Positions 24,332-32,226 of a stretch of 64,000 bases of DNA are shown piece after piece. Source of the DNA: Ktedonobacterales bacterium (GTDB taxonomy: Bacteria > Chloroflexota > Ktedonobacteria > Ktedonobacterales > DATBGS01); assembly GCA_036557285.1 (NCBI GenBank), contig DATBHW010000034.1, positions 1 through 64,000 of the forward strand. The letters are read 5' to 3'. The position numbers were made by a program, and so were the translations under genes. Within the stretch, counting starts at the first letter, position 1. Every line of letters begins with the position of its first letter. The notes beneath the pieces are model-generated. The model saw nothing but the letters and a program-made list of their open reading frames with translations, ran no database searches and had not been told where the DNA came from.

Positions 24332-24911
24332 CGCTGCGCGCACCCCCTTTCGTCTCTAATCCCAGCCCCTTGCGCAGCAAGCCTATCCCTCGATGCGCCT
24401 GAACCCTGATCGTCCCAATCGGCTGATTGAGCATCTCAGCGATCTCCTGGTGGCTCAACTCCTCAAAATAATAGAGGCGCACCACCTCTCGATAGCGCGG
24501 CGGCAACGTCGCCACCAGCGCCTCAAGCTCGCGCCTGCGCTCCGCGCTCTCAAATACCAGCTCTGGCTGCTCCTGCGCCGCGTCCTCAGACTCCAGCCAC
24601 GCCTCATCATCCCCAGCATCAAGCGAAACCGAACCAGTCGGCTGAGCGCGCCGCGCATAATTGCAATAGCAATTCCACGCGATCTTATACAGCCAGGCGC
24701 GCGCCCTCAGCGTCCGCACCCGTTCGGCGGGATAGCGATCCAGCGCGTAATAAGCGCGGATAAACGCCTCCTGCACAATATCCTCCGCATCCTGCGGATT
24801 GCCCGTCTGGCGCGAGATAAAAGCCTTGAGCGGCTGACTATAAAGCAGCGCCAGCCGCTCAAAATACCGATCTCGCTCGCTTGCCAGCCACGCCCCATCG
24901 CCGTAATCCAT
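24321..24911 (-). CDS. ECF-type RNA polymerase sigma factor
   Basis: A 196-residue sigma-70-family factor. Region 2 has the sequence LKAFISRQTGNPQDAEDIVQEAFIRAYYAL and RARAWLYKIAWNCYCNYAR. Region 4 has LPPRYREVVRLYYFEELSHQEIAEML and IGTIRVQAHRGIGLL. Region 3 is missing, as expected for the extracytoplasmic-function group. The ATG at MDYGDG is chosen by domain boundary and by a GAGGGAGG upstream. It overlaps the HEAT-repeat gene. No classical zinc-type anti-sigma gene is next to it. Confidence 0.9.
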   Translation of the reverse strand: MDYGDGAWLASERDRYFERLALLYSQPLKAFISRQTGNPQDAEDIVQEAFIRAYYALDRYPAERVRTLRARAWLYKIAWNCYCNYARRAQPTGSVSLDAGDDEAWLESEDAAQEQPELVFESAERRRELEALVATLPPRYREVVRLYYFEELSHQEIAEMLNQPIGTIRVQAHRGIGLLRKGLGLETKGGARSDAG

Positions 24912-25011
24912 AGCGCCGTGCGCCTCCCTCCTCTCGCTCCTTCTGCCACATAAAACACCAGAACGCCAGAAAAAGTTACAAGAACGCAGCGCCAGGTAAA
25001 AGCCCGCTGCC

Positions 25012-25125
25012 TGTACCGCCACTTGTAGCGCCGCCTTCCAGGCGGCAAGCCGCCGCGCACGCGCGCACGCCGCCCTTCCAGACAACCGCTGCCTGTACCG
25101 CCGCCGTCCCCGGCGGCCAACCGCC
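25012..25125. repeat. Intergenic hairpin repeats (forward)
   Basis: A nested pair of forward units and a third after about 45 bases, between the sigma-factor gene and the ABC operon. Confidence 0.85.
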
Positions 25126-25129
25126 AAAA

Positions 25130-26101
25130 TCAACTCAGCCGACGCCGCACCAGCCAGACCGTCGCCAGCAGCGCCAGCGCCGCAACGCCTACATAAATGC
25201 CCGTCTCCATCCATTGGAATGTCCAGAAGCGGTCTGCTGGCTGATAGGTCAGGTAGTACGCTTGAAACCCCTGGCTCTGGGCGCATTGGGCGAAAGACTC
25301 CGGGTTGTCGCAATAGCTCAAGACAGCACCCTTGTACGGTTTGCTCTGGGCATCAATCAACCCGCTGTCAATGAGCCAATCCTGGACACTCACCGTCACC
25401 GGTGGGGTCGTTTGCTCAATCGGCCACGTCACGGTGATGGGCGGCAGGAAGTGGGGACGCCACCCCATCTCGACAGGCAGCCGGATTGCCAGGAAGAGGG
25501 CGAGCGTCAGAAAGATCGCCAGCACCGTCCGGCGCGTCAGCGCCCCCGCAAATACCCCCAGCGAGAGCGCCAGCAGCGCGGCTGCCGGCAACACCGGCCC
25601 GGTGAAGTCAAAAGCAGCATTGCCGCTAAAGCTGCCCTGGTACTGCGCGAACGGACCCCACCACCAGATCACCTCCGCCAGCAGCACGCCAAAGAGCAGC
25701 ACCCCCGCCCCCAGCACCAGCGCCAACTTCACCCCCAGCCAGCGCACACGGCTGATGCTCTGCGTCCAGGCCAGCACAAACGTGCGCTGCTCCACCTCGC
25801 GGGCCACCAGCGGCGCACCCACCAGCGCGCCCAACAAGACCGGCAGCGGCAACAGAAAAATGGGGAACCCCACAAGCCACTGGTATTGGTCCCAAAACTC
25901 GCTCGGCAGCCCCCCCTGCACAAATCCGCAGCCGCCGGGGCGTTCCTGGAGATGGGCCATACAGTCAGCAAAACTCTCTTGATGCTGAAAGGTGTAATGC
26001 ATCTCCAGCCCGGTAATCAGCAGAAAGACCGCCAGCGCCGCCAGCACGCCCAGCGTAATCAGGCTCTCAGCGCGATGCTGCCGCCAGACCACCCAGGTCA
26101 T
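25130..26101 (-). CDS. ABC transporter permease (ABC-2-like)
   Basis: A 323-residue integral membrane protein with about six hydrophobic helices. The first helix starts near residue 15, and a long extracytoplasmic loop contains two cysteines (DCMAHLQERPGGCGF). The intracellular motif APLVAREVEQRTFVLAWTQSISRVRWLGVK is typical of YtrC/D- or bacitracin-type export permeases. The ATG overlaps the ATPase stop codon by four bases (ATGA). It forms an operon with the ATPase and a GntR regulator. It probably exports or removes a cell-envelope-active compound. Confidence 0.8.
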   Translation of the reverse strand: MTWVVWRQHRAESLITLGVLAALAVFLLITGLEMHYTFQHQESFADCMAHLQERPGGCGFVQGGLPSEFWDQYQWLVGFPIFLLPLPVLLGALVGAPLVAREVEQRTFVLAWTQSISRVRWLGVKLALVLGAGVLLFGVLLAEVIWWWGPFAQYQGSFSGNAAFDFTGPVLPAAALLALSLGVFAGALTRRTVLAIFLTLALFLAIRLPVEMGWRPHFLPPITVTWPIEQTTPPVTVSVQDWLIDSGLIDAQSKPYKGAVLSYCDNPESFAQCAQSQGFQAYYLTYQPADRFWTFQWMETGIYVGVAALALLATVWLVRRRLS

Positions 26102-27015
26102 GGAACCACCTCCAGTCCACGGCGCGCCCGCGCTGCTGGCGCGGCTGGCTGCCTGGGTGCTGCCTGCTGGCTCAGGTACGCCAGCACAATATCTTCCAGC
26201 GAGACCGGCTGCGCTTCCCAAGTTGGGCCAAAGACCGGCCCGTTCGTCCGCACCAGCAGCGTTGTCTGCCGTTCGGTGTGACTCGCCTCGATGATGGTAT
26301 GCACGCTGGCAAGCGCCTCCACCTCCTGGCGCGGGCCAACCAGCCGCTTATGCCCCTTCACCATCTCCTCAATATCGCCCGCAAGCTGCACCTGCGACGC
26401 GGACAGAATGACGAGATAGTCGCAGACCCGCTCCAGATCGCCAATGATATGCGACGACAGCAGCACCGTCAAACCTGATTCGGCCACCGCCTCCATCAGC
26501 GTGCGCAAAAACTCGCGCCGCGCCAGCGGATCCAGGCTCGCCAGCGGCTCATCCAACAGCAGCAGATCGGGCCGCTTCGCCAGCGCCAGCACGAGCGCCA
26601 CCTGCGCCTGCTGCCCGCCCGACAGCTTGCCTGCCCGCCGCTGCATCGGAATGCCCAGTTGGTGTATGCGCGCCCGCGCCAGTTCATCATCCCAGCGCGG
26701 ATTCAGCTTGCGCCCCAGCGTCAGCAACTCCTCGACGGTGAACCCCTTGTACAGCGGGTGGTCCTGCGCCACAAAGCCCAGGCGGGGCAGCGCCTCTTTT
26801 GGCTGCTCGCGCGGCGAAAAACCGAACACCTCCACACTCCCCGCCGTCGGCTCCAGCAAACCCACTGCCAGATGCAGCAGCGTCGTCTTGCCCGCCCCGT
26901 TTGGCCCCACCAGCGCCGCTACCCGCCCCGCTGGCAGCGCCAGCGTGCAATCGCGCAGCGCCCACGTCCGCCCATACCGCTTACTCAGCTTCGTCGTCTC
27001 CAGCGCGGTCCTCAT
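26098..27015 (-). CDS. ABC transporter ATP-binding protein
   Basis: A 305-residue ATPase with all motifs intact: Walker A GPNGAGKTT, Q-loop FVAQD, signature LSGGQQAQVALVLALA, Walker B LLLLDEP and the H-loop SSH. A roughly 80-residue C-terminal extension after residue 225 is common in YtrB/BcrA-type exporters. It overlaps its neighbours on both sides by 4 bases, which indicates tight translational coupling in the order regulator, ATPase, permease. Confidence 0.95.
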   Translation of the reverse strand: MRTALETTKLSKRYGRTWALRDCTLALPAGRVAALVGPNGAGKTTLLHLAVGLLEPTAGSVEVFGFSPREQPKEALPRLGFVAQDHPLYKGFTVEELLTLGRKLNPRWDDELARARIHQLGIPMQRRAGKLSGGQQAQVALVLALAKRPDLLLLDEPLASLDPLARREFLRTLMEAVAESGLTVLLSSHIIGDLERVCDYLVILSASQVQLAGDIEEMVKGHKRLVGPRQEVEALASVHTIIEASHTERQTTLLVRTNGPVFGPTWEAQPVSLEDIVLAYLSQQAAPRQPAAPAARARRGLEVVP

Positions 27016-27410
27016 GCCGTCTCCTCCCGTTCCCTCTGGGTGTCTTGAAACGTGGACATGAACAGCGCCAGCACGCTCTCACTGTCCAGCCCAGCCTCAT
27101 AGGCGCTGTGCAGCCAGCGCGTCAGACTCCGCCGCAGCGCCGCGTGGCTGGAGAGCGATGTGCCTGCCAGCGTGCGCTGCACAAACGTCCCCTGCCCTGG
27201 TCGGCTGGCAACCAGCCCCTCGCGCTCCAACTCCCGATACGCCTTCAGCACCGTATTCGGATTGATGGTAATCTGCCCCACCACCTCGCGCACCGTCGGC
27301 AACTGATCGCCCACCACAAGCAGACCCAGGCGCAGCGCCTGCTTCACCTGCTGCACCAGTTGCAGATAGGGCGCAACCCCCGAATGACCATCCAGATGAA
27401 ACTCGATCAT
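27012..27410 (-). CDS. GntR-family regulator, YtrA subfamily
   Basis: A 132-residue regulator. The winged HTH is YLQLVQQVKQALRLGLLVVGDQLPTVREV with NPNTVLKAYRELEREGLV and RPGQGTFV. There is only a short C-terminal dimerisation helix, the YtrA hallmark. Such proteins repress their own ABC-transporter operon until cell-wall-active antibiotics appear. It is the first gene of the three-gene operon. A composite mobile element lies directly upstream and may have displaced the original promoter. Confidence 0.9.
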   Translation of the reverse strand: MIEFHLDGHSGVAPYLQLVQQVKQALRLGLLVVGDQLPTVREVVGQITINPNTVLKAYRELEREGLVASRPGQGTFVQRTLAGTSLSSHAALRRSLTRWLHSAYEAGLDSESVLALFMSTFQDTQREREETA

Positions 27411-27434
27411 CGCGCTTCCTCCACAAACCTATAG

Positions 27435-27609
27435 GGTTCTACCAAATCTGAGGTGTTGGCAAGCGAGGCGTGTTACTTGTAGCGCCGCCATCTTGGCGGC
27501 CAGCGTTGGCCTGCTGGTCCGCTGGCCCCCAGGGCGCACGCTCGCCAGGGCGCAGCGGTGGCCGCCTGGAAGGCGGCGCTACAAGTGACCCCCGATAATT
27601 GATGGAACC
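27435..27609 (+). mobile_element. Composite repeat element 2 (175 bp), 9-bp target duplication
   Basis: Ends are GGTTCTACCAAATCTGAGG and GATAATTGATGGAACC. The sequence AACCTATAG flanks both sides (27426-27434 and 27610-27618). The interior is a forward unit, a CTGGTCCGCTGG-type spacer and a reverse unit. It sits between the GntR start codon and the likely promoter region. Confidence 0.85.
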
Positions 27610-27699
27610 AACCTATAGAGCCATCTCACTAAATAACTAATAAGATGGTATAATAATACACGAAAAATCCCCGACTTGCCAGGCCCCTTCACCTGAACT

Positions 27700-28296
27700 T
27701 TAGAGCGGCAGCCCCAAAAGCTGAGCAAAGAGAATCCCCAACCCCAGCAGGCCAAGCATCGGACCTACCAGCGACTCGGCCCGTTCGCCCAATCGTTTCC
27801 CCGCGTGCTTGCCAACCCACTGCCCCGCCAGACTCACCAGCAGCGCCTGAAGCGCGAGAAGGACCAGGGCGGGAGCCAGCGGAAAGCCCAGCACCCCAAA
27901 CGAAAACCCCATAACAAGCTCATCCAGGCTCACGCCCAGCGCCAGGCCCACCACACCCCAGCCAGCCCTCGTCGCAGCCGCAGCAATCCGCGCCCCCTCA
28001 TCCCCCGCGCCATCCTCTCCCCCCTCCTCTCGACGCCACATCCATAGACCCACACCCACCAGCAGCCCGCCCGCCGCATACGCGCTCCACTCGCCTATCG
28101 CTCTCCCCAGCGGCAGACCCATCAGCAGGCCAATCGCAGGCATCACCCCCTCCGCAGCCGCAAACGTAAGCGCCAGACGCACCCGTCGGCGCATCGGCAG
28201 AGCCAGCGCCCCCAGCAGAAGCGAAAGCGCAAACGTATCCAGCCCCAGCGGCAGCACAAACAAAACCAGGCGAGCGATCTCCCCGCCAGTCAACAC
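27700..28296 (-). CDS. mntP: MntP-family manganese efflux pump
   Basis: A 198-residue inner-membrane protein with six predicted helices in two inverted halves. Each half carries the family's acidic motif: GLDTFALSLLLGA in the first, GVSLDELVMGFSFGV in the second. In E. coli MntP these Asp/Glu residues are needed for Mn(II) export. A charged loop separates the halves (RREEGGEDGAGDEG). The promoter lies in the repeat-rich region upstream. No mntP-type riboswitch is evident. Confidence 0.85.
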   Translation of the reverse strand: MLTGGEIARLVLFVLPLGLDTFALSLLLGALALPMRRRVRLALTFAAAEGVMPAIGLLMGLPLGRAIGEWSAYAAGGLLVGVGLWMWRREEGGEDGAGDEGARIAAAATRAGWGVVGLALGVSLDELVMGFSFGVLGFPLAPALVLLALQALLVSLAGQWVGKHAGKRLGERAESLVGPMLGLLGLGILFAQLLGLPL

Positions 28297-28329
28297 GTCC
28301 GTCTATCCCTCCTCAAATCCCATTGAACG

Positions 28330-28795
28330 TCAACGCCAACCCGTACCGCCGCCCTCCCTGCCACTTGTACCGCCGCCTTCCAGGCGGCCACCCGTACCGC
28401 CGCCATCTTGGCGGCCACTTGTACCGCCGCCTTCCAGGCGGCCCACCGCCTGTACCGCCGCCTTCCAGGCGGCCCACCGCTACGCCAGCGCGCCCGCTGC
28501 CCTTCCCGCCAACGCCACTTGTACCGCCGCCTTCCAGGCGGCTCACCGCCGCGCCGACGCCCACCCCTCGTCGCAACCCTCGCGCTGATCGGGTGGGGGA
28601 GCCTGCGTCGGCAGGCTTGGCGGCGGTATGCCTCCAACGCGGTTTATGTATTTTTTAGTCAGGACATCTCTCGTCCTAGCCCGCGCAGGCGGGCTTTGTG
28701 GCGTCCGCAGACGCCTCTAGCCGCGATTTCAATCGCCAGGGTGGGGCGGCTCAACGCTGCCCTTCCAGGCGCGGTTTTAACCGCCAGCCCACCCC
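28330..28795. repeat. Large intergenic hairpin-repeat cluster (forward)
   Basis: At least six forward GTACCGCCGCC...GGCGGCC units, the AGCCTGCGTCGGCAGGCTT module, GGCGTCCGCAGACGCC with GCGATTTCAATCGC, and GCGGTTTTAACCGC. Units differ mainly by paired changes in the loop-proximal bases (TTCCA, CATCTT, CTCCC). Confidence 0.9.
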
Positions 28796-29014
28796 AGCCC
28801 TCATCCCCTATCCCGACGCCATCGGGACACCTGTCCTGGAGGAACCGGGACCATCTTCCCGATACCATCAGGACGCTGCTCACATCCCAACGGGACGCCG
28901 GGTCGGCTACACTTTCCACCAGAGAGACACCAAAGAGGGAAGAACGCGGCGAGAGACTCAACCGCCTGGCCTGCCCGTCTTCTTCCCATCACGGCAATGA
29001 AAGGAGCGTCAACG

Positions 29015-29464
29015 ATGGTTACTGTCGAACAGAGTATCACGATCAACCGCCCCATCGAAGAAATCTTTGCCTACGTGAGTGATCAGCGCAATATCCCCCA
29101 GTGGCAAGATGGCGTGGTGGAGGTGCAGCAAATCCCCGAAAGCCCGGTGGGGCTGGGAACCAGGGTCATACTGGCGCGCGTCTTCCTGGGTCGGAGGCTG
29201 GAACAACACGCCGAGATCGTCGCGTTTGAGCCTCCCACCAGGTTTGCCTTCTCCAGTACCTCCGGTCCGTCCACCACCGGGACGAACCGCTTCGAGTCAA
29301 CCCCGGAGGGAACCAGAGTCACCATCTCATTTGAGATGCAGGCGGGCGGCTTATTTGCCCTGGCGGAACCGCTGGTAGCGCGCAACCTCCGACGGAGTGT
29401 GGAGGCCGGCCTGGGCAATCTGAAGGATATCCTCGAAAACCGGACCGTAGAGGTCTCGTCTTAG
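29015..29464 (+). CDS. SRPBCC (START-like) family protein
   Basis: A 149-residue polyketide-cyclase/SRPBCC-type domain. The N-terminus reads VEQSITINRPIEEIFAYVSDQRNIPQWQDGV, the helix-grip pattern in which a strand is followed by 'V.D..n.p.W'. The C-terminal helix is LVARNLRRSVEAGLGNLKDIL. It presumably binds a hydrophobic ligand in the cytoplasm. ATG after AAAGGAG is used; an in-frame ATG 18 bases upstream overlaps that site. It is the first gene of a rightward block, 13 bases before the cupredoxin gene. Confidence 0.8.
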   Translation: MVTVEQSITINRPIEEIFAYVSDQRNIPQWQDGVVEVQQIPESPVGLGTRVILARVFLGRRLEQHAEIVAFEPPTRFAFSSTSGPSTTGTNRFESTPEGTRVTISFEMQAGGLFALAEPLVARNLRRSVEAGLGNLKDILENRTVEVSS

Positions 29465-29477
29465 CAGAGAAGGAGGG

Positions 29478-30299
29478 ATGAACATGTCAGCACTCAAGGT
29501 TTCCCCTACCGGCGCGGGAACAATCACGCCCAGTCGCGGGCGCTCCGCCCTGGATGTCGTGATGCTGGTAGGACTATTCGTCGTCGTCGTGGCCGATGCA
29601 GCTTCCCAGATTCTGGAGGGCGGGATCATCCCGCCAGTCCTGATCTTCCAGGCGCTCTATCTCATCTGTGGTATCGTCGTGGCAACCGGCTGGCGCTGGG
29701 CCATGCTCCTCCCGCTGGTCTGCTGCACACTCGGCATCATAGGAGACTTCGCTTCGGGGTTTCCCGAATATTCCCTCACCCATCCCAGCGCCAATGTCGT
29801 CGCGTTCGGCCTCTTCGTCCTGGAATACCCGCTCCTGATCCTCGTCATCGGCGTCAGCGCCGGCAAGCTCGTGCAAAAGGTGCGGCGCGAACCGTTCCAC
29901 TCCCCGCGCTGGCTCTCGCCCGCGTTGGGCGTGATGGTTGGACTCACGCTCGGCGCGTTCCTGATTGGAGCCATCGCCCAGGCGCCTGCTGCGGCTGGCT
30001 CGACGGAGAGCGCCACCGTCCACCTGACGGCCACCCGCTTCGCCCCGGACATCGTGGCGCTGCATACCGGCGACCGGCTCACCCTCGTTGACGACGCCCC
30101 CGTCCCCCATACCATCACCAATGGTACCTGGAGCGCCGACAATCGGCCCGTGCCAGGCGTAGAGCCGGGCGCGCCCCTCGTCAACAACGTCGAACTCAAC
30201 AACAACACTATCACCGTTGGTCCGTTCACCACGCCAGGCACATATCACCTCTATTGCACCATCCACCTCGGCATGAGCCTGACGATCCTGGTGCAGTGA
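29478..30299 (+). CDS. Membrane protein with C-terminal cupredoxin domain
   Basis: A 273-residue protein. Residues about 25-175 form four or five transmembrane helices. The last 90 residues are a plastocyanin/azurin-like domain facing outward, with type-1 copper ligands visible: His in VPHTITNG, then Cys, His and Met in YCTIHLGM. Possible roles are electron transfer or copper handling at the membrane. Two start codons (29478, 29484) fit the GGAGG site. It follows the SRPBCC gene closely; the pair may be one transcription unit. Confidence 0.75.
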   Translation: MNMSALKVSPTGAGTITPSRGRSALDVVMLVGLFVVVVADAASQILEGGIIPPVLIFQALYLICGIVVATGWRWAMLLPLVCCTLGIIGDFASGFPEYSLTHPSANVVAFGLFVLEYPLLILVIGVSAGKLVQKVRREPFHSPRWLSPALGVMVGLTLGAFLIGAIAQAPAAAGSTESATVHLTATRFAPDIVALHTGDRLTLVDDAPVPHTITNGTWSADNRPVPGVEPGAPLVNNVELNNNTITVGPFTTPGTYHLYCTIHLGMSLTILVQ

Positions 30300-30398
30300 G
30301 CGGCCACACCGCAGGCGGGCGCCGCAGCGGAGGAGCATACCAGGCGCCCATTGATCGGCGCTTCTCGCGCAGTAAGGATGACCAAGAGGAGATTTGCT

Positions 30399-31400
30399 AT
30401 GAGCGTGAAAACCTTCCTGGCGACGACTGGTCACGGACTGGCCTGCGCCACACGCGCCGCGAACGGCGCGTGGTCAGTCGAGGCGCTGCTCACCGATCAG
30501 GTGTTGTGCTGCCTGGTCGCCGATCCACTGAACCCACAGGCGCTCTACGCGGGGACAGCGGGCCAGGGGGTGCTGCGTTCACAGGATGGCGGCAAGACCT
30601 GGCAGCCAGCCGGGTTAGCCGGGCAGATCGTCAAAGCCCTGGCAATCAGCCGTACCCAACCGGGAACCGTCTACGCCGGAACCAAACCAGCGCGCGTCTT
30701 TGTCTCGCGCAACGGCGGCAAGCAGTGGGACGAACTCGCGGCGTTCCGGCGCATCCCCTCGCGCTGGTTCTGGTTCACCCCTGCGGAACAGCCCCACAGC
30801 GCCTACGTCCAGGCGATTGCCCTCTCGCCCACCGACCCGCAGACCCTGCTGGTGGGCGTCGAGTTTGGCGCAGTGGTGCAAAGCCGCGATGGGGGGCAAT
30901 CCTGGACCGGGCATCGCCGGGGCGCGCTGCGCGATTGCCACACTCTCACCTTCCATGCCCAGCGAGGGGAGTGGGCCTATGAAGCTGGTGGCACAGGCGC
31001 CGGGGTCTCCATCAGTCGGAATGCTGGCGCAACCTGGACCCAACCCAGGGATGGCCTGGACCGGCATTATGGCTGGGCTGTTGCCGCCGATCCTGTCCAG
31101 CCAGAAGTCTGGTATGCCTCCCTGGCTCCCAATCCCAGAGCAGCTCACGGCGGGCAAAACGCCCGCGCGATGATAGCTCGTTCCGTTGGGGGCGCGCCCT
31201 GGCGCCCGCTGGCAGGCGGGTTGCCCCAGCCCCTCACGCATATGCCCTACGCCCTGCTCACCGACCCCGGCGCTCCCGGCCATGTCTACGCCGGGTTCAG
31301 CAATGGCGAGGTCTGGCATTCGACCGATCATGGCGACACCTGGCGCTCCCTGAACGTCGGCCTGGGATGTATTCATCGCACCCTGCTGCTCTTGCCATAA
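30399..31400 (+). CDS. BNR/Asp-box beta-propeller protein
   Basis: A 333-residue protein with repeated Asp-box motifs of the kind S.DGG.TW: SQDGGKTWQ, SRNGGKQWD, SRDGGQSWT, SRNAGATWT and STDHGDTWR, spaced 45-60 residues apart. This gives a sialidase/sortilin-like six-bladed propeller. No signal peptide is evident and sialidase catalytic residues are not recognisable, so it is probably a binding or stress-associated propeller and not a glycosidase. The ATG follows GAGGAG; upstream in-frame starts lack a site. Confidence 0.75.
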   Translation: MSVKTFLATTGHGLACATRAANGAWSVEALLTDQVLCCLVADPLNPQALYAGTAGQGVLRSQDGGKTWQPAGLAGQIVKALAISRTQPGTVYAGTKPARVFVSRNGGKQWDELAAFRRIPSRWFWFTPAEQPHSAYVQAIALSPTDPQTLLVGVEFGAVVQSRDGGQSWTGHRRGALRDCHTLTFHAQRGEWAYEAGGTGAGVSISRNAGATWTQPRDGLDRHYGWAVAADPVQPEVWYASLAPNPRAAHGGQNARAMIARSVGGAPWRPLAGGLPQPLTHMPYALLTDPGAPGHVYAGFSNGEVWHSTDHGDTWRSLNVGLGCIHRTLLLLP

Positions 31401-31489
31401 AGAGGCGTATTCTATAGAAAAAACTCACACGAGCCGCCTGAGAAGGTCCGTTAAAAAGACCGTTCAGGCCGTCACAAGGAGGCATTATT

Positions 31490-32140
31490 ATGGGAGCATT
31501 GAGCTTCTTCAACACCTACCGTCTTACCGGTATCCTGCTGATTGTCGCTGGCATCGTCTTCGGCATCGGCGCTGCCCTCCCGATCTTCGGCGAGAAGGGG
31601 AACATGGGCATCTACACCTTGCCCGTCCGAGAGCAATTGCAGGCCATCGCCAATAACCCGAACGCCTGGCGCTGGGGCAACATCTTCACAGGCACCGCTT
31701 TCGTCGTGCTCCTGGTCGGAATGAGCCTGCTTACCACGATCCTGGAAGGATCAAAGGAACAGGCATTCTCACGCCTGGGCCTGGTTGGCTTGCTCCTGGC
31801 CGCTGGCCTGTGGGTCATCTTCTCAGCCTTTCGCGGTGTGGTCGGCGGATTGGCCGCACAGGAGTTCGCCGCGACGGGGGCGGTGCCGAACTACTACGAG
31901 CCGCTGGCGAAGTTTGCCTTCGTGCTCTTCTTTACCTATGCAGCCATCGGGTTCCTGGCGCTGGCGTCTTACGGAGGGTCGCTGCTTCAGGCCGGTCTCT
32001 TGCCCGCGTGGGTCGGGTGGGCGACACTGCTCTTCAGCATCGCCATGCTGGTCCTGTTGCTCGTCATGGGGGATAATCTCCCGCTGTTCCACTACCTGCC
32101 CCCCTTATTAATCGGCATCCTGCTCCTGGCGCATGGCTGA
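31490..32140 (+). CDS. Multi-pass membrane protein of unknown function
   Basis: A 216-residue hydrophobic protein with about six predicted helices, the first starting at residue 12 (LTGILLIVAGIVFGIGAAL). The layout resembles DUF4386-like proteins, but I cannot identify a signature with certainty. The ATG follows AAGGAGG. It precedes the sensor pair by 86 bases in the same direction and may share a transcript with it. Confidence 0.55.
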   Translation: MGALSFFNTYRLTGILLIVAGIVFGIGAALPIFGEKGNMGIYTLPVREQLQAIANNPNAWRWGNIFTGTAFVVLLVGMSLLTTILEGSKEQAFSRLGLVGLLLAAGLWVIFSAFRGVVGGLAAQEFAATGAVPNYYEPLAKFAFVLFFTYAAIGFLALASYGGSLLQAGLLPAWVGWATLLFSIAMLVLLLVMGDNLPLFHYLPPLLIGILLLAHG

Positions 32141-32226
32141 GGACGCAGGGATGAAGCGCGCCCGTCGCACAATAGGCTGAGTTCAAGCCCATCTTTTATC
32201 AGCTTGCTGCAAGGAGGAAACCGCCA

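Noticed and set aside
28313-28658. Open frames through hairpin repeats with repeated Gly-Gly-Thr or Arg-Arg-Arg-Tyr translations
   Set aside because: The repeated peptides are just the hairpin modules read in frame; similar peptides appear at most repeat clusters on both strands.
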